From an uncultured Pelagibacteraceae bacterium (GTDB lineage: Bacteria > Pseudomonadota > Alphaproteobacteria > Pelagibacterales > Pelagibacteraceae), in the NCBI GenBank assembly GCA_902615425.1, contig CACMPD010000005.1, forward strand, positions 1-64,000: a DNA stretch of 64,000 bases, given 5' to 3'. A program made the translations under genes and the position numbers. This document shows, one piece after another, positions 38,424 through 50,966 of the stretch; positions within the stretch are counted from its first letter, which is position 1; every line of letters starts with the position of its first letter. The notes under the pieces are model-generated. The model was not told the origin of the DNA, did no database searches, and saw nothing but the letters and a program-made list of their open reading frames with translations.

Positions 38424-41090
38424 ATGGCGGATAAATCATTAAATGAAATAAGAAGTACGTTCTTAAAATATTTTGAAAAGAATGATCATAAGATTGTTGA
38501 GTCTAGTAATTTAGTTCCAAATAATGATCCGACATTAATGTTTGCCAATTCTGGAATGGTTCAGTTCAAGAACGTATTTACTGGTTTAGAAAAAAGAGAT
38601 TATCAAAGAGCAACCACTTCTCAAAAATGTGTCAGGGCAGGAGGTAAACATAATGATTTAGAAAATGTTGGTTACACTCCAAGACATCATACTTTTTTTG
38701 AAATGTTGGGAAATTTTTCTTTCGGTGACTATTTTAAAGAAAGAGGAATTGAACTTGCATGGAATTTAATCACTAAAGATTTTGGTTTAGATAAAAATAG
38801 ACTTTACGTAACAGTTTTTCATGAAGATGATGAAGCCTTCAATTTCTGGAAGAAAATAGCGGGTTTTAGCGATGATAGAATTATCAGAATTTCAACATCA
38901 GATAATTTCTGGTCAATGGGTGAAACAGGTCCTTGTGGACCTTGCTCAGAAATATTCTACGATCATGGTGATCATTTAAAAGGTGGTTTACCCGGAACAA
39001 AGGATCAAGATGGAGATCGTTTTATTGAAATTTGGAACTTGGTATTTATGCAATATGAACAAGTTTCAAAAGATAAAAGAATAGATTTACCCAAACCATC
39101 TGTAGATACCGGAATGGGATTGGAGAGAATAGCTGCTCTTTTACAAGGCACACACGACAATTATCAAACTGATCATTTTAAAAAATTAATTAGTTCGATA
39201 TCAGATGTAACTAAAGTTAAACAAGCTGATAATAATATATCAAGTTTTAGAGTAATTGCTGATCACTTAAGAGCAAGTTCATTTCTTTTAGCTGAAGGTG
39301 TTCTACCGTCTAATGAGGGTCGTGGATATGTCTTAAGAAGAATTATGAGAAGAGGTATGAGGCATTCTCATTTACTAGGATCGAAAGAACCTATTTTTTA
39401 TAAAATTTTTGAGTCTTTAAAAAATGAAATGTCTAGAAATTATCCAGAGCTGGAGCGATCCAAATCTTTGATAACAGAAACATTAAAAATGGAAGAGGAA
39501 AAATTTTTAGTTTTACTTGATCGAGGAATTAAAATTCTGAATGATGAAATTTCAAAAATTGATAAAGTGTTGCCAGGTGAAGTAGGATTTAAATTATATG
39601 ATACTTATGGTTTTCCATTAGATCTCACAGAAGATATTTTAAAAAATAAATCATTAAAAGTTGATCATGAAAAATTTGATCTGTTGATGAAAAAAAGCAA
39701 AGAACTTGCAAAAAAAAATTGGAAAGGATCTGGGGACAGCTCAGAGGAAGCAATTTGGTTTTCAATTAAAGATAAAACTGGTCCTACAGAATTTTTGGGT
39801 TACGAGTCTAATCAATCTGAGGGAGTAGTGTTAAATTTAATTAAAAACAACCAGGAGTCAAAATCATTAGCTACTGGAGAAGAAGGAATGATTATAACTA
39901 ATCAAACTCCTTTTTATGGTGAGTCAGGAGGACAACTTGGAGATAAAGGCACAATAGTTTCTGGCAATTCAGTTTTTGAAGTTGAGGATACACAAAAAAA
40001 ACTTGGAGATTTATTTGTTCATTATGGATCAGTTAAAACTGGAGAAATTAAAATTAATGATGTAGTTGAAATGAAAATTGATATTGAGAGAAGAGACAAT
40101 TTAAAAGCTTATCATTCTGCAACTCACTTACTTCATGAGTCTTTAAGAAGAACTTTAGGTAAGCACGTGATGCAAAAGGGATCATTAGTTGCACCAGATC
40201 GTTTGAGGTTTGACTTTAGTCACATGAAACCAATTACTAATGAGGAATTAGAGACAATAGATAAATTAGTTAACGAATATGTTAAAAATGGTTCTGAAGT
40301 GACCACAAGAATTATGACACCTAAAGCTGCAATAGAAAAGGGAGCGCTAGCTTTTTTTGGTGAAAAATATGGTGAAGAAGTTCGTGTCGTTTCAATGGGT
40401 AAGGAAAAAGATGCTTATTTTTCAACAGAATTATGCGGTGGAACCCATGTAAAAAACACCGGAGATATTGGAAAATTTAAAACAGTCAGTCAATCATCTA
40501 TTGCTGCAGGAGTAAGAAGAGTTGAAGCTTTAAGAGACAAACAGCTTGAGGATTTTATTAAGAATAAAGAAAAGCTCTCAACTTTATCTGTACAAAAAGA
40601 TGAGGAGACTATCAAAGATTTGTCATCATTAATAATCAAACTTGGAGGTAAACCGAAAGTTGATAATAAAGATTTAAAAGAAATTATAAAAAATCTTTCA
40701 AAACAACTTGAACAGTTAAATGTTAACTCGGTTCTTCAAGATAAAACAAAAAATATTATTAATGACCAAAAAATAAAGGATATAAAAGTTCGATTTCAAA
40801 AAGTTCAAGATTTACCTCCTAAAGATTTGAGAAAATTAGTTGATAGTGGAAAAAAAGAACTTGGTGATGGGATTGTAATTGTTTTTGCAAGTAGTGAAGA
40901 TAAAGTTGGTTTAGGAGTTGGTATTACTGAAAAGCTAGTTGATAAATATGATGCCGTAAAATTCGCAAAATTAGGTTCAGAAATTATTGGTGGCAAAGGT
41001 GGGGGTGGTCGAAAAGATTTTGCCCAAGCAGGGGGACAGGATAAAAACAAAATTGATGAGGCTTTTGAAAAACTAAAGGCTTTAATTTAG
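38424..41090 (+). CDS. alaS: Alanyl-tRNA synthetase
   Basis: [71 protein letters not shown]. Confidence 0.99.
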   Translation: MADKSLNEIRSTFLKYFEKNDHKIVESSNLVPNNDPTLMFANSGMVQFKNVFTGLEKRDYQRATTSQKCVRAGGKHNDLENVGYTPRHHTFFEMLGNFSFGDYFKERGIELAWNLITKDFGLDKNRLYVTVFHEDDEAFNFWKKIAGFSDDRIIRISTSDNFWSMGETGPCGPCSEIFYDHGDHLKGGLPGTKDQDGDRFIEIWNLVFMQYEQVSKDKRIDLPKPSVDTGMGLERIAALLQGTHDNYQTDHFKKLISSISDVTKVKQADNNISSFRVIADHLRASSFLLAEGVLPSNEGRGYVLRRIMRRGMRHSHLLGSKEPIFYKIFESLKNEMSRNYPELERSKSLITETLKMEEEKFLVLLDRGIKILNDEISKIDKVLPGEVGFKLYDTYGFPLDLTEDILKNKSLKVDHEKFDLLMKKSKELAKKNWKGSGDSSEEAIWFSIKDKTGPTEFLGYESNQSEGVVLNLIKNNQESKSLATGEEGMIITNQTPFYGESGGQLGDKGTIVSGNSVFEVEDTQKKLGDLFVHYGSVKTGEIKINDVVEMKIDIERRDNLKAYHSATHLLHESLRRTLGKHVMQKGSLVAPDRLRFDFSHMKPITNEELETIDKLVNEYVKNGSEVTTRIMTPKAAIEKGALAFFGEKYGEEVRVVSMGKEKDAYFSTELCGGTHVKNTGDIGKFKTVSQSSIAAGVRRVEALRDKQLEDFIKNKEKLSTLSVQKDEETIKDLSSLIIKLGGKPKVDNKDLKEIIKNLSKQLEQLNVNSVLQDKTKNIINDQKIKDIKVRFQKVQDLPPKDLRKLVDSGKKELGDGIVIVFASSEDKVGLGVGITEKLVDKYDAVKFAKLGSEIIGGKGGGGRKDFAQAGGQDKNKIDEAFEKLKALI

Positions 41091-42296
41091 CTTCTGTTTA
41101 AGATTGTTATCAATTACATCCAGAAATTGATTGGTTGTTAAATATTTGCTTGAAGGTCCAACCAATATTGCAAGATCTTTTGTCATAGAGCCATTTTCAA
41201 CACTTTCAATACAAACTTTTTCAATTGTATTTGCAAATTTGATAAGTTCCTCATTACCATCAAGTTTTCCTCTATGTGCTAATCCTCTTGTCCATGCAAA
41301 AATTGAAGCAATTGGATTTGTGGAAGTTTCTTTACCTTGTTGGTGCATTCTATAATGTCTAGTTACTGTTCCGTGAGCTGCTTCTGCCTCCATTATTTTT
41401 CCATCAGGTGTAAGCAGTGTACTGGTCATTAAACCAAGTGAGCCATATCCTTGAGCCATGGTATCTGATTGGACATCACCATCATAATTTTTACATGCCC
41501 ATATATACTTGCCGCTCCATTTCATTGCACATGCTACCATGTCGTCAATTAATCTGTGTTCATAATTAATTTTTGCATCCTCAAATTTTTTTTTGAATTC
41601 TTTATTATAAACCTCTTCAAATATATCTTTAAATCTTCCATCATATTTTTTTAGAATTGTATTCTTAGTTGATAAGTAAACTGGCCAATTCTTAATTAAT
41701 CCATAACTAAAACAGGATCTTGCGAAATCCTCGATTGATTTATCTAAATTATACATTGAGAGTGCAACACCTGGACCGGTAAAATTAAATACTTCATATT
41801 TAATTTCATCTTTACCATCTTCAGAAGTCCATTTTACTTCCATCTTACCTTTGCCAGGCACTTTGAAATCTGTTGCTCTATATTGATCTCCAAATGCATG
41901 CCTTCCGATCACTACTGGGTCTGACCAAGAGGGTACAAGTTTTGGAATGTTAGAACAAATTATGGGTTCTCTAAATACAGTTCCTCCAATGATATTTCTA
42001 ATAGTTCCATTTGGAGATCTCCACATTTTCTTCAATTTAAATTCTTCAACTCTTGCTTCATCTGGAGTTATGGTTGCACATTTGATACCGACACCAATTT
42101 TTTTAATTGCATTAGCAGAGTCGATAGTGATTTGATCATCAGAGTCATCTCTACTTTTCATTCCTAAATCATAATATTCGATGCCAAGATCTAAATACGG
42201 AAGTATCAATTTTTTCTTGATAAATTCCCAGATTATTCTGGTCATTTCATCGCCATCTAACTCTACTATTGGGTTTTTAACGCTAATTTTGCTCAC
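41082..42296 (-). CDS. icd: Isocitrate dehydrogenase (NADP+)
   Basis: [47 protein letters not shown]. Confidence 0.97.
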   Translation of the reverse strand: MSKISVKNPIVELDGDEMTRIIWEFIKKKLILPYLDLGIEYYDLGMKSRDDSDDQITIDSANAIKKIGVGIKCATITPDEARVEEFKLKKMWRSPNGTIRNIIGGTVFREPIICSNIPKLVPSWSDPVVIGRHAFGDQYRATDFKVPGKGKMEVKWTSEDGKDEIKYEVFNFTGPGVALSMYNLDKSIEDFARSCFSYGLIKNWPVYLSTKNTILKKYDGRFKDIFEEVYNKEFKKKFEDAKINYEHRLIDDMVACAMKWSGKYIWACKNYDGDVQSDTMAQGYGSLGLMTSTLLTPDGKIMEAEAAHGTVTRHYRMHQQGKETSTNPIASIFAWTRGLAHRGKLDGNEELIKFANTIEKVCIESVENGSMTKDLAILVGPSSKYLTTNQFLDVIDNNLKQKLN

Positions 42297-42370
42297 TTAT
42301 ATTTTTATCTTAATAATTGAATTTCGCGATTTTATATACATATTAATGACAAATTATCAAATAGAAGAAT

Positions 42371-43018
42371 ATGTTTAGTAAGATATTTCCAAAAATTCAC
42401 GCTGAAGGTTATAAATTTTTAGTTATAGCCGGAGTAATCACAATAGTATTATATATTTTTAGTAATTTCTTAGGTCTTATTGGTTTGGTCTTAACTATTT
42501 GGGTTTATTATTTTTTTAGAGATCCGGAGAGAGTTATTATCGATAATGATAATTATCTTGTTAGTCCAGCAGATGGTGAGGTGATTAAAGTTGAAGAAGT
42601 TGATGGGCCTAAAGAACTTGGTCTAGAGAATAAAAAATTTAAAAAGATTAGTGTTTTCATGAATGTTTTTGATTGTCATGTAAACAGAACTCCATGTGCA
42701 GGGAAGATTGAGGAAATCTTATATAAGCCAGGCAAGTTTGTAAATGCTTCATTAGATAAAGCAAGTGAGGATAATGAAAGAAATTACTTTAAAATTAAAG
42801 ACCCCCACAACAATGACATTATAGTCGTTCAAATAGCTGGACTGGTTGCACGAAGAATAGTTTGTGAGTCAAATAAAGATCAAGAGTTGAAACAAGGAGA
42901 TCGTATTGGCATGATACGATTTGGTAGTAGAGCTGATATATATTATGAAAATTATGAGCCACTTGTAAAAGTTGGCCAAAAAGCTATTTCAGGTGAGACA
43001 CTATTTGCAAAAAAATAA
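42371..43018 (+). CDS. psd: Phosphatidylserine decarboxylase
   Basis: FFRDPER, SPADGEVIKVEEV, MNVFDCHVNRTPCAGKIEEI, IRFGSRAD. Confidence 0.95.
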   Translation: MFSKIFPKIHAEGYKFLVIAGVITIVLYIFSNFLGLIGLVLTIWVYYFFRDPERVIIDNDNYLVSPADGEVIKVEEVDGPKELGLENKKFKKISVFMNVFDCHVNRTPCAGKIEEILYKPGKFVNASLDKASEDNERNYFKIKDPHNNDIIVVQIAGLVARRIVCESNKDQELKQGDRIGMIRFGSRADIYYENYEPLVKVGQKAISGETLFAKK

Positions 43019-43019
43019 T

Positions 43020-43823
43020 ATGGAACAAAAAAAACCAAATTTTAAAATTGTAGCAGATAAAAAAAGCGCAAGAATGATTTTACCAAATATGTTAACCCTG
43101 ATGGGCGTATGTATTGGTTTAAGTTCAATTCGATTTGCTTTGGACGGTAGATTTGAAATAGCAATTATTGCAATAATTTTTGCTGCTTTGATTGATGGCT
43201 TAGATGGAAGAATAGCAAGGCTTATAAAAGGAACCTCAAAGGTTGGAAAAGAATTAGATTCTTTGACGGATGTAATAAGTTTTGGGGTTGCTCCAGCATT
43301 CATTATGTATTTCTGGAAATTAAATACCTTAGGTCGATTTGGATGGTTATTATGTTTAGTTTATGTAATTTGTGTTGCTTTAAGATTAGCAAGATTTAAT
43401 GTTAATTCTAATCAAGAACCTTCCTGGAAAGATAACTTTTTTGAAGGAGTACCGTCTCCAGCAGGTGCTATATTATTATTAACTCCGCTAATAATAAGCC
43501 TTAGTGGTTTTGATTATATTCAGCTAAATTTTAATATCATTGTTCCGGTATTTTTTGTGGCAACATCATTGCTTCTAATTAGTAAATTTCCAAGTTATTC
43601 ATTTAAAAAAATAGTCATACCAAGAAAGACAACAATATTTTTATTATTTGGCATAGTTCTATTTTTTGGACTATTGTTAGTTTATACATTTAATGTAATT
43701 GCAATAAGTTCTTTAGTTTATGTGCTTTTATTACCAATTAGCTTTTTTCATTTTCAAAAACTAAAAAAACAACATGAAAATGACAAAATTCAAGAGGATG
43801 ATGATCTTGAAGACATACTTTAA
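43020..43823 (+). CDS. pssA: CDP-diacylglycerol--serine O-phosphatidyltransferase (start MEQKKPNF)
   Basis: CDP-OH motif DGLDGRIARLIKGTSKVGKELDSLTDVISFG. Confidence 0.95.
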   Translation: MEQKKPNFKIVADKKSARMILPNMLTLMGVCIGLSSIRFALDGRFEIAIIAIIFAALIDGLDGRIARLIKGTSKVGKELDSLTDVISFGVAPAFIMYFWKLNTLGRFGWLLCLVYVICVALRLARFNVNSNQEPSWKDNFFEGVPSPAGAILLLTPLIISLSGFDYIQLNFNIIVPVFFVATSLLLISKFPSYSFKKIVIPRKTTIFLLFGIVLFFGLLLVYTFNVIAISSLVYVLLLPISFFHFQKLKKQHENDKIQEDDDLEDIL

Positions 43824-44734
43824 TGAAAAAAAACACAATAGTTTCTCTTGCTGATGCTAACTATTTTCCTTTATTAGAGGAATTAATAAATTCTATAAAA
43901 AGATTCAAAGAAAGTGAGAATGTTGCGATCTGTATTTTAGATGCAGGCTTGAACAAAGATCAAAAAGAAAAATTATCTACCAAAGTAGATGAAATTAAAT
44001 CTGCAGAGTGGGATATTGAAGTTCCTCAATCTAAAGTTAAAGAAAAGGAATGGCTTAAAAGCCAAGTTTCAAGAGCATTTTTACCTAAATATTTCCCAAA
44101 CTATGAAAAATATTTGTGGATTGATTGTGATGCTTGGGTAAATGATTGGAGTTCTGTTGAGCTTTATTTTCAAGCTTGCGACAATGGTAAGTTGGGTATT
44201 ACACAAACAATAGGACCAGGTTACAAGATTACGTCAAAAGTAAATTGGTTATTTGGAAAATTAGCAATAATCAAATCCCAGAATTTTAAACATGCAATAA
44301 AATCAAAAATTGGTGCTGATAAAGCTAGAAAACTTGCTTTTGCTCCACATATTAATATTGGCGTGTTTTCTTTGGAAAAAAACTCAAAAGGGTGGAGTTT
44401 GTGGCAAAAAAATTTATCAGAAACACTAAAGGCTGGGAATATTTTTGGTTCTGAAGGATTAGCAATTAATATGTCCGTTTATATTGATGATCTTAAAACA
44501 GAATTTTTACCCTTAAATTGTAATTGGATCACTAGCAATCTTTTACCAAAATATGATGAAAATCAAAAAACATTTGTAGAACCTTATCTTCCCAATTACA
44601 AAATAGGCATAATGCATCTTGCAGCTGGAATATGGCAAGATGGTAAAGATATGCGGGTAGATAAAAGTATAAAGATAGAATTAGAAACTTTAGACAATAA
44701 AAAGATTAATAAAAGTTTAAGATTTGATACTTAG
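43823..44734 (+). CDS. Glycosyltransferase (GT8-like nucleotide-diphospho-sugar transferase)
   Basis: VSLADANYFPLLEELINSIK, LWIDCDAWVNDW (DxD). Confidence 0.65.
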   Translation: MKKNTIVSLADANYFPLLEELINSIKRFKESENVAICILDAGLNKDQKEKLSTKVDEIKSAEWDIEVPQSKVKEKEWLKSQVSRAFLPKYFPNYEKYLWIDCDAWVNDWSSVELYFQACDNGKLGITQTIGPGYKITSKVNWLFGKLAIIKSQNFKHAIKSKIGADKARKLAFAPHINIGVFSLEKNSKGWSLWQKNLSETLKAGNIFGSEGLAINMSVYIDDLKTEFLPLNCNWITSNLLPKYDENQKTFVEPYLPNYKIGIMHLAAGIWQDGKDMRVDKSIKIELETLDNKKINKSLRFDT

Positions 44735-45346
44735 TTGAAAAAAAATAAAATTTCAAAAAATTGGATTAATAAACAAAGAAGAGATACTTATGTTCGTCAA
44801 TCCAAAGTGGATGGTTATAGAGCTAGATCGGCATATAAATTAATTGAAATTGATGAAAAGTTTAAAGTTTTTAAGGGTGGAATTTCTGTAATAGATATTG
44901 GTGCTGCACCTGGAAGTTGGTCTCAATATGCTTCAAAAGTTGTAAAAAATGGGACTATTATCTCAATAGATTTAAAAAAAATGGAAAAAATTAATAACAC
45001 TATTCAAATTGAGGGTGATTTCACAGAGTCCAATATTCAAGCGAAAATAAAAAATAATCTTCACAATCCAGTTGATGTGGTTATGTCTGATATGGCAGTA
45101 AATACGACTGGAATAAAAGATGTTGATGCAATTCAAACTGGAGAGTTGTGTAAAGAGGCAATGGTATTTTCAAAAGATGTAATATCTGAAAAGGGTATTT
45201 TTATTGCTAAAATCTTTATGGGTAGATCTTTTAATGAAATTGTCGCACTAGGAAAAAAAATTTTTAAAGAAGTAAAGGTTTTTAAACCTAAGTCAAGTCG
45301 CAAAGATTCTAAAGAGAGTTTTATTATTTGTAAAAATCTTAGATAG
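44735..45346 (+). CDS. rlmE: 23S rRNA 2'-O-methyltransferase (TTG start)
   Basis: RSAYKLIEIDEKFKVFKGGISVIDIGAAPGSWSQYA, VVMSDMAVNTTG. Confidence 0.95.
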   Translation: MKKNKISKNWINKQRRDTYVRQSKVDGYRARSAYKLIEIDEKFKVFKGGISVIDIGAAPGSWSQYASKVVKNGTIISIDLKKMEKINNTIQIEGDFTESNIQAKIKNNLHNPVDVVMSDMAVNTTGIKDVDAIQTGELCKEAMVFSKDVISEKGIFIAKIFMGRSFNEIVALGKKIFKEVKVFKPKSSRKDSKESFIICKNLR

Positions 45347-45383
45347 ACACTTTTAATTTAAAAGGAATCATATATAAAAGATT

Positions 45384-46460
45384 ATGGTTCCTATAAAAGA
45401 AGCACTTACCTTTGATGATGTTACTTTAGTTCCTAAGTACTCTGAAATATTACCTTCAGAGGTTGATACGAGTATAAAATTAACAGACTCATTAAAACTT
45501 AAAATCCCACTTTTATCATCAGCAATGGATACAGTAACTGAAAGCAAAATGGCTATTGCTATTGCAAAATCTGGTGGACTAGGAATAATCCACAGAAATT
45601 TAGATATCAAAAAACAAGTTCTTGAAGTTAGGAAAGTAAAAAAACAAAAATTACTAGTAGGTGCAGCTGTAGGAGCAGGACCTAACGAGTTCAAAAGAGC
45701 TGAAGCACTATTAAAAGAAAAATTGGATATGATTGTTGTGGATACTGCTCACGGACATACCAAAAAAGTTTCTGAAATAATTAGATTTATCAAAAAAATT
45801 AAAAGTAAAAAAACAGCTCTATGTGCTGGAAATATAGCAACACCAGATGCAGCTAAATTTTTACTTAAATTAGGCGTTGATGTAATTAAGGTCGGAATTG
45901 GTCCCGGTTCTATCTGCACAACTAGGTTGGTTGCGGGTATTGGAGTTCCTCAATTAAGCGCAATATTAAATGTGAGAAACGGCATAAAGAATAAAAATGT
46001 AAAAATTATTTCTGATGGAGGGATAAAATACTCAGGTGACCTCGCTAAAGCTTTTGCTGCTGGCGCTGATGCAGTCATGATAGGCTCATTGTTTGCAGGA
46101 ACTGATGAAACGCCGGGTAAACTCATAAAAAAAAATAGTAAACTATTTAAAAGTTTTAGAGGTATGGGCTCGGTAGGAGCGATGAACAAAGGCTCGGCTG
46201 ATCGATATTTTCAAAAAAAACAAAAAGACAGTTCAAAGTATGTGCCCGAGGGAGTAGAAGGATTAGCAAAATACAAAGGTAAAGTTGATAAAGTTATTTT
46301 TAAATTAGTTGGTGGATTAAGATCATCTATGGGTTATCTTGGTTCCAAACAGATAAAATATTTAAGATATAAACCGCAATTTGTTAAAATTACAAAAGCT
46401 GGATTTTATGAAAGTATGGTTCATAATGTCGATATCGTTAAAAATGATAGTAAATACTAA
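45384..46460 (+). CDS. guaB: IMP dehydrogenase lacking CBS (Bateman) domains
   Basis: [70 protein letters not shown]; only 358 aa. Confidence 0.93.
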   Translation: MVPIKEALTFDDVTLVPKYSEILPSEVDTSIKLTDSLKLKIPLLSSAMDTVTESKMAIAIAKSGGLGIIHRNLDIKKQVLEVRKVKKQKLLVGAAVGAGPNEFKRAEALLKEKLDMIVVDTAHGHTKKVSEIIRFIKKIKSKKTALCAGNIATPDAAKFLLKLGVDVIKVGIGPGSICTTRLVAGIGVPQLSAILNVRNGIKNKNVKIISDGGIKYSGDLAKAFAAGADAVMIGSLFAGTDETPGKLIKKNSKLFKSFRGMGSVGAMNKGSADRYFQKKQKDSSKYVPEGVEGLAKYKGKVDKVIFKLVGGLRSSMGYLGSKQIKYLRYKPQFVKITKAGFYESMVHNVDIVKNDSKY

Positions 46461-46900
46461 TGACAAAAATATTTAAACTAATTTCTTTATTATATTTAAT
46501 AATCAATAGCACGAGTATTGCTGTAGCGGACCAAAATTTTTTTAATAAAGGTTTAAAATTATTCAAAGATAAAAAATATGAGGATGCTAGGTTTATGTTT
46601 GAAAGAGGTATAGTATTTAATCCTAAAGACTCAAAATCTTATCTTTATTTAGCAAAAATTTACAACATTCAAGAAGATCAAGATAAAGAAGAAAAAAATT
46701 TGGAAGCAACATTATTAATTGAACCTAATAACGAGGAAGCAATATTAATGTCTATGAAAATAGCTTTAGAGAGATCTAATTATTCAAAAGTAAAAGATTT
46801 ATCTAATACTTTTTCTAAGGTTTGCAAAAAACTCTGTAATGAAAACAAAGAAATTTTAGACAATCTTGCAAATATAGAACCCAAAAAAAATGAGTCTTGA
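46460..46900 (+). CDS. Exported TPR-repeat protein
   Basis: Signal peptide followed by TPR-like units. Confidence 0.7.
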   Translation: MTKIFKLISLLYLIINSTSIAVADQNFFNKGLKLFKDKKYEDARFMFERGIVFNPKDSKSYLYLAKIYNIQEDQDKEEKNLEATLLIEPNNEEAILMSMKIALERSNYSKVKDLSNTFSKVCKKLCNENKEILDNLANIEPKKNES

Positions 46901-48452
46901 TAAGAATTTGAACAAAATCTTAATAATAGATTTTGGTTCACAATTTACTCAGTTAATAGCTAGGCGAATAAGAGAGTCAGGAGTTTATTCCGAAATTATA
47001 AGTCATAAAAAAGTTAAAAATAAAAATATTGATAATTCAATTAAAGGAATAATTTTATCAGGCGGACCATTAAATGTTTACCAAATTAATAAATATTCTT
47101 TTGATAAAAAAATTATCAAAAATCAAATACCAGTTTTAGGTATTTGTTTTGGTCATCAAATTTTATCAAAACTTAATGGTGGCAGAGTTAAACAATCAAA
47201 ATACAGAGAATTTGGATTAGTAAATATTCGCAAAAAGAGGGAAAGTATTTTAACAAAAAACTTTTTTAATAAAAAAAATATTAATAAAGTTTGGATGAGT
47301 CACGCTGATCAAGTTTCGAAACTTCCCAAAAATTTTAATGTTATTGCCTCAAGTCAAAACTCGAAATTTGCTATAATCGAAAATAAGAAAAAAAATTTTT
47401 ATGGTGTACAGTTTCATCCTGAAGTTACCCATACAGAAAATGGAAAAAAATTGATAAATAATTTTATATTCTTGATATGTAAAATTAAAAGAAATTGGTC
47501 ATCAAAAGATCAAAAGATTAAATTGATAAAAGATGTTCAAAATTTAGTCGGTAAAAATAAAGTAATATGTGCATTATCAGGTGGAGTTGATAGCAGTGTT
47601 GTCGCTCAACTTTTAAATAAAGCAATTGGTAAAAATTTATTTTGTATCTTCGTTAACACGGGTCTTCTTAGAAAAAATGAGGAAATACAAGTAGTTAAAA
47701 CTTTTAAAAAAAAATTGAAAATAAATCTAATTTATGTGAATGCAGAAAATGAATTTTTGAGAAAGCTCAACAATGTTTCTGACCCAGAGAAAAAAAGAAA
47801 AATAATTGGAAATTTATTTATCAAAATTTTTGAAAGATACGCTAAAAGAATAAAAAATGTAAAATTTTTAGCACAGGGAACTCTCTATCCAGATCTTATT
47901 GAAAGTAAGTCAGTGACTGGAAGCCAAACCTCAAAGATCAAATCTCATCATAATGTAGGTGGTTTACCAAAGAAAATGAAACTTAAATTAGTAGAACCAT
48001 TGAAATTTTTATTTAAAGATGAGGTTAGAAAATTAGGATTAGAACTAAAACTTAGTAAAGAAATTATTTTAAGACATCCGTTTCCAGGACCTGGTCTGGC
48101 GATCAGAATGCCTGGCATTATCACTAAAGAAAAAATCAAAATTTTAAAAGAAGCTGACAATTATTTTATTCAAGCTTTAAGAGATTACAATTTATATAAT
48201 AAGATTTGGCAAGCTTATGCTGCATTGCTTCCAGTTAAAACAGTAGGTGTCATGGGTGATAACCGAACTTATGAATATTTATGTTTGTTAAGAGCAATTA
48301 CATCTGAGGATGGAATGACAGCTGATTTTTATGACTTTAAAAAATCATTTATTCAAATGATTTCAAATAAAATTGTAAATAGCATAAGAGGAGTAAATAG
48401 AGTAGTTTATGATGTTACATCTAAACCACCGAGCACCATTGAGCTTGAATGA
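46890..48452 (+). CDS. guaA: GMP synthase (glutamine-hydrolysing)
   Basis: [52 protein letters not shown]. Confidence 0.98.
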   Translation: MSLDKNLNKILIIDFGSQFTQLIARRIRESGVYSEIISHKKVKNKNIDNSIKGIILSGGPLNVYQINKYSFDKKIIKNQIPVLGICFGHQILSKLNGGRVKQSKYREFGLVNIRKKRESILTKNFFNKKNINKVWMSHADQVSKLPKNFNVIASSQNSKFAIIENKKKNFYGVQFHPEVTHTENGKKLINNFIFLICKIKRNWSSKDQKIKLIKDVQNLVGKNKVICALSGGVDSSVVAQLLNKAIGKNLFCIFVNTGLLRKNEEIQVVKTFKKKLKINLIYVNAENEFLRKLNNVSDPEKKRKIIGNLFIKIFERYAKRIKNVKFLAQGTLYPDLIESKSVTGSQTSKIKSHHNVGGLPKKMKLKLVEPLKFLFKDEVRKLGLELKLSKEIILRHPFPGPGLAIRMPGIITKEKIKILKEADNYFIQALRDYNLYNKIWQAYAALLPVKTVGVMGDNRTYEYLCLLRAITSEDGMTADFYDFKKSFIQMISNKIVNSIRGVNRVVYDVTSKPPSTIELE

Positions 48453-49222
48453 AAAAAATAAAAAAAATTATAAATAAGAAAAATAAATCTAAAATTGTTT
48501 GTCTTACTGCGTATTCAAAAAATATTGCAGAAGAGGTAGATAAATATGTTGATATTGTACTAGTGGGAGACTCGCTAGGTTCAGTATTATACAATTATTC
48601 AACTACCAGAAAAGTTACTCTAACAGAAATGATTAATCATTCTAAGAGCGTAAGACTTGGAGTAAAAAAAAGTTTAATGGTTGTTGATATGCCATTTAAT
48701 ACCTATTCAACAACAAACACTGCTCTAAAGAATGCTAAAAAAATAATTAAGGAAACCAAGTGTGATGCAGTGAAGTTAGAAGGTGGGAAAAAAATAATCC
48801 ATCAAATTAAACTATTAACCAAAAACAAGATTCCTGTGATGGGCCATCTTGGATTATTACCCCAATCAACCAAAGGCAAATTTAAATCTAAAGGAAAGAC
48901 CACCAAAGAGATCAATCAATTAATTAATGATGCTTTATTACTTCAAAATAATGGAGTTTTTGCAATTGTCCTTGAATGTATAAAAACACCAATAGCAAAA
49001 CAAATTACAAAAAATTTAAATATCCCAACAATTGGAATTGGTTCGTCTGTTCATTGCGATGGTCAGGTTCTTGTTACGGATGATTTAATTGGACTAAATC
49101 AAACAAAAATAAAATTTGTTAAACAATTTCTAAACGTAAAAAAATATATCAATGCTGGATTAAGAAAATATGCCTCAGAGGTAAGATCTAAGAAATATCC
49201 AACTAAAAAGCATTCGTATTAA
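48449..49222 (+). CDS. panB: 3-methyl-2-oxobutanoate hydroxymethyltransferase
   Basis: [56 protein letters not shown]. Confidence 0.96.
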   Translation: MKKIKKIINKKNKSKIVCLTAYSKNIAEEVDKYVDIVLVGDSLGSVLYNYSTTRKVTLTEMINHSKSVRLGVKKSLMVVDMPFNTYSTTNTALKNAKKIIKETKCDAVKLEGGKKIIHQIKLLTKNKIPVMGHLGLLPQSTKGKFKSKGKTTKEINQLINDALLLQNNGVFAIVLECIKTPIAKQITKNLNIPTIGIGSSVHCDGQVLVTDDLIGLNQTKIKFVKQFLNVKKYINAGLRKYASEVRSKKYPTKKHSY

Positions 49223-49830
49223 AAATATTTCTTAAATTGTTCGTTGATCGATAAAATTTCTAAGTCTACTAAACCTCCAATTACTAATTGAAGAGCTACT
49301 AAAAGAATAAAACCTAAACCAACATAGGCAATCCATAAATGTTTTTGAATATAACTTGCAAGATATGTCGCCATTGCTCCTGTTAGTATTACTGATAAAA
49401 CTAGTCCAAATATCATGAAGCCAAAATTACCTTTGGCAGCTCCTACTACACCTATCACATTGTCAAAACTGATAGTAATATCTGCAAATAAAACTTTATA
49501 AACACTTTGAATATAAGATGGTTCTTTAGATTTTTTTGTTGGCGATTTTACTTTCTTTATTTCAAAGAGATCTTTTCTTAAATCATTAACGATCCAGATT
49601 AAAAGTAAACCACCTAAAATTTTAATAAAATAAAATTTGAACAAGTAAGTTGCAAATAATGCAAAAATAATTTTAAATATTAAAGCTCCAGCCACACCCC
49701 ATAAAATAATTTGTCTTCTATGTTTTGGTGCAAAGTTTGCAGCAATCAAGCCAATGATGATTGCATTATCTGCTGCCAAGATTATATCAATAAAAATAAT
49801 CTGAACTAATATGAGTACTTCTTCTAACAA
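49219..49830 (-). CDS. TerC/YjbE family integral membrane protein
   Basis: DIILAADNAIIIGLIAANF, DITISFDNVIGVVGAAKG. Confidence 0.92.
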   Translation of the reverse strand: MLEEVLILVQIIFIDIILAADNAIIIGLIAANFAPKHRRQIILWGVAGALIFKIIFALFATYLFKFYFIKILGGLLLIWIVNDLRKDLFEIKKVKSPTKKSKEPSYIQSVYKVLFADITISFDNVIGVVGAAKGNFGFMIFGLVLSVILTGAMATYLASYIQKHLWIAYVGLGFILLVALQLVIGGLVDLEILSINEQFKKYF

Positions 49831-49943
49831 AGTAAGAGCATAATATTAAATATTAAAAATAATTCAATTAAAAGTAGTATTATTTTTTTATTGATAATTA
49901 TTTTAATACATAATGAAATAGTCTTAATAAAAATGGAGGACAA

Positions 49944-50915
49944 ATGAAATTCTTAAAATATTTATCAACTATTTTAGTTTCGTTAATTTTGTCAATTAAT
50001 CTTGCAATTGCAGAGAAATGGGACATGGCTCTAGCTTATGGAGCGGGTAACTTTCATTCTGCAAACGCAGCTGAATTCGCAAAAAATGTTACTGAAAAAA
50101 GTGGTGGCAAGTTAACAATTGTAACACACCCCGGTGGTTCGTTGTTTAAAGGTGGAGAAATTTTTAGAGCAGTAAGAACAGGTCAAGCTCAAATTGGTGA
50201 GAGATTTATGTCAGCTTTAGGAAAAGAGGATCCACTTTTAGAAGTAGACTCTCAACCATTCTTAGCAACGTCTTACGCTGATGCAATGAAGTTATATAAA
50301 GCATCAAAAGATGAAATCGTTAAAGGTTTAGACGAGAAAGGCTTAGTATTTCTTTATGCTGTGCCGTGGCCAGCACAAGGCTTGTATAGTAAAAAGGAAA
50401 TTAATTCTGTTGAGGATTTAAAAGGTCTTAAATTTAGAGCTTATAATTCTGCTACTATTAGAATTGCCGAGCTAACAGGAATGGCTCCTACAAAAATAGA
50501 GGCTGCTGAAATTAGTCAGGCTTTTTCTACGGGTGCAGTAGAAAGTATGATCACATCACCTACTACGGGTAAAAACTCTAAAATTTGGGAGAATGGTGTG
50601 AAATATTTTTATGATATTGCAGCTTGGTTTCCAAAAAACATGATAATTGTAAATAAAGATGCTTGGAATAAATTAGATCAGGCAACTAAAGATCTTGTTA
50701 TGAAACAAGCGGCTTTAGCTGAAAGAAAAGGTTGGCAATTATCAAAACAAGGTAACGTTGGTGACAAAAAAGCTTTAGCTGATGCTGGTATGGTAGTCGG
50801 TAAAGTAAATGCACCTCTTCAAGCTCATTTTGAAAAAGTTGGAGAGACTATGGCTAAGGAATGGTCTCAAAAAGCTGGTTCAAGAGGAGCTGCTGTTTTA
50901 TCAAGTTATAAATAA
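49944..50915 (+). CDS. dctP: TRAP transporter substrate-binding protein (DctP family)
   Basis: Signal peptide; GGEIFRAVRTGQAQIGERFMSALGKEDPLLEVDSQPF; followed by DctQM. Confidence 0.93.
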   Translation: MKFLKYLSTILVSLILSINLAIAEKWDMALAYGAGNFHSANAAEFAKNVTEKSGGKLTIVTHPGGSLFKGGEIFRAVRTGQAQIGERFMSALGKEDPLLEVDSQPFLATSYADAMKLYKASKDEIVKGLDEKGLVFLYAVPWPAQGLYSKKEINSVEDLKGLKFRAYNSATIRIAELTGMAPTKIEAAEISQAFSTGAVESMITSPTTGKNSKIWENGVKYFYDIAAWFPKNMIIVNKDAWNKLDQATKDLVMKQAALAERKGWQLSKQGNVGDKKALADAGMVVGKVNAPLQAHFEKVGETMAKEWSQKAGSRGAAVLSSYK

Positions 50916-50930
50916 TTCAATTCTTAAAAT

Positions 50931-50959
50931 TAAGGCCACTTAAAATTTGAGTGGCCTTA
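50931..50959 (+). terminator. Intercistronic hairpin between dctP and dctQ
   Basis: TAAGGCCACT-taaaatttg-AGTGGCCTTA perfect 10-bp stem, no strong U-run. Confidence 0.65.
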
Positions 50960-50966
50960 AATTATT

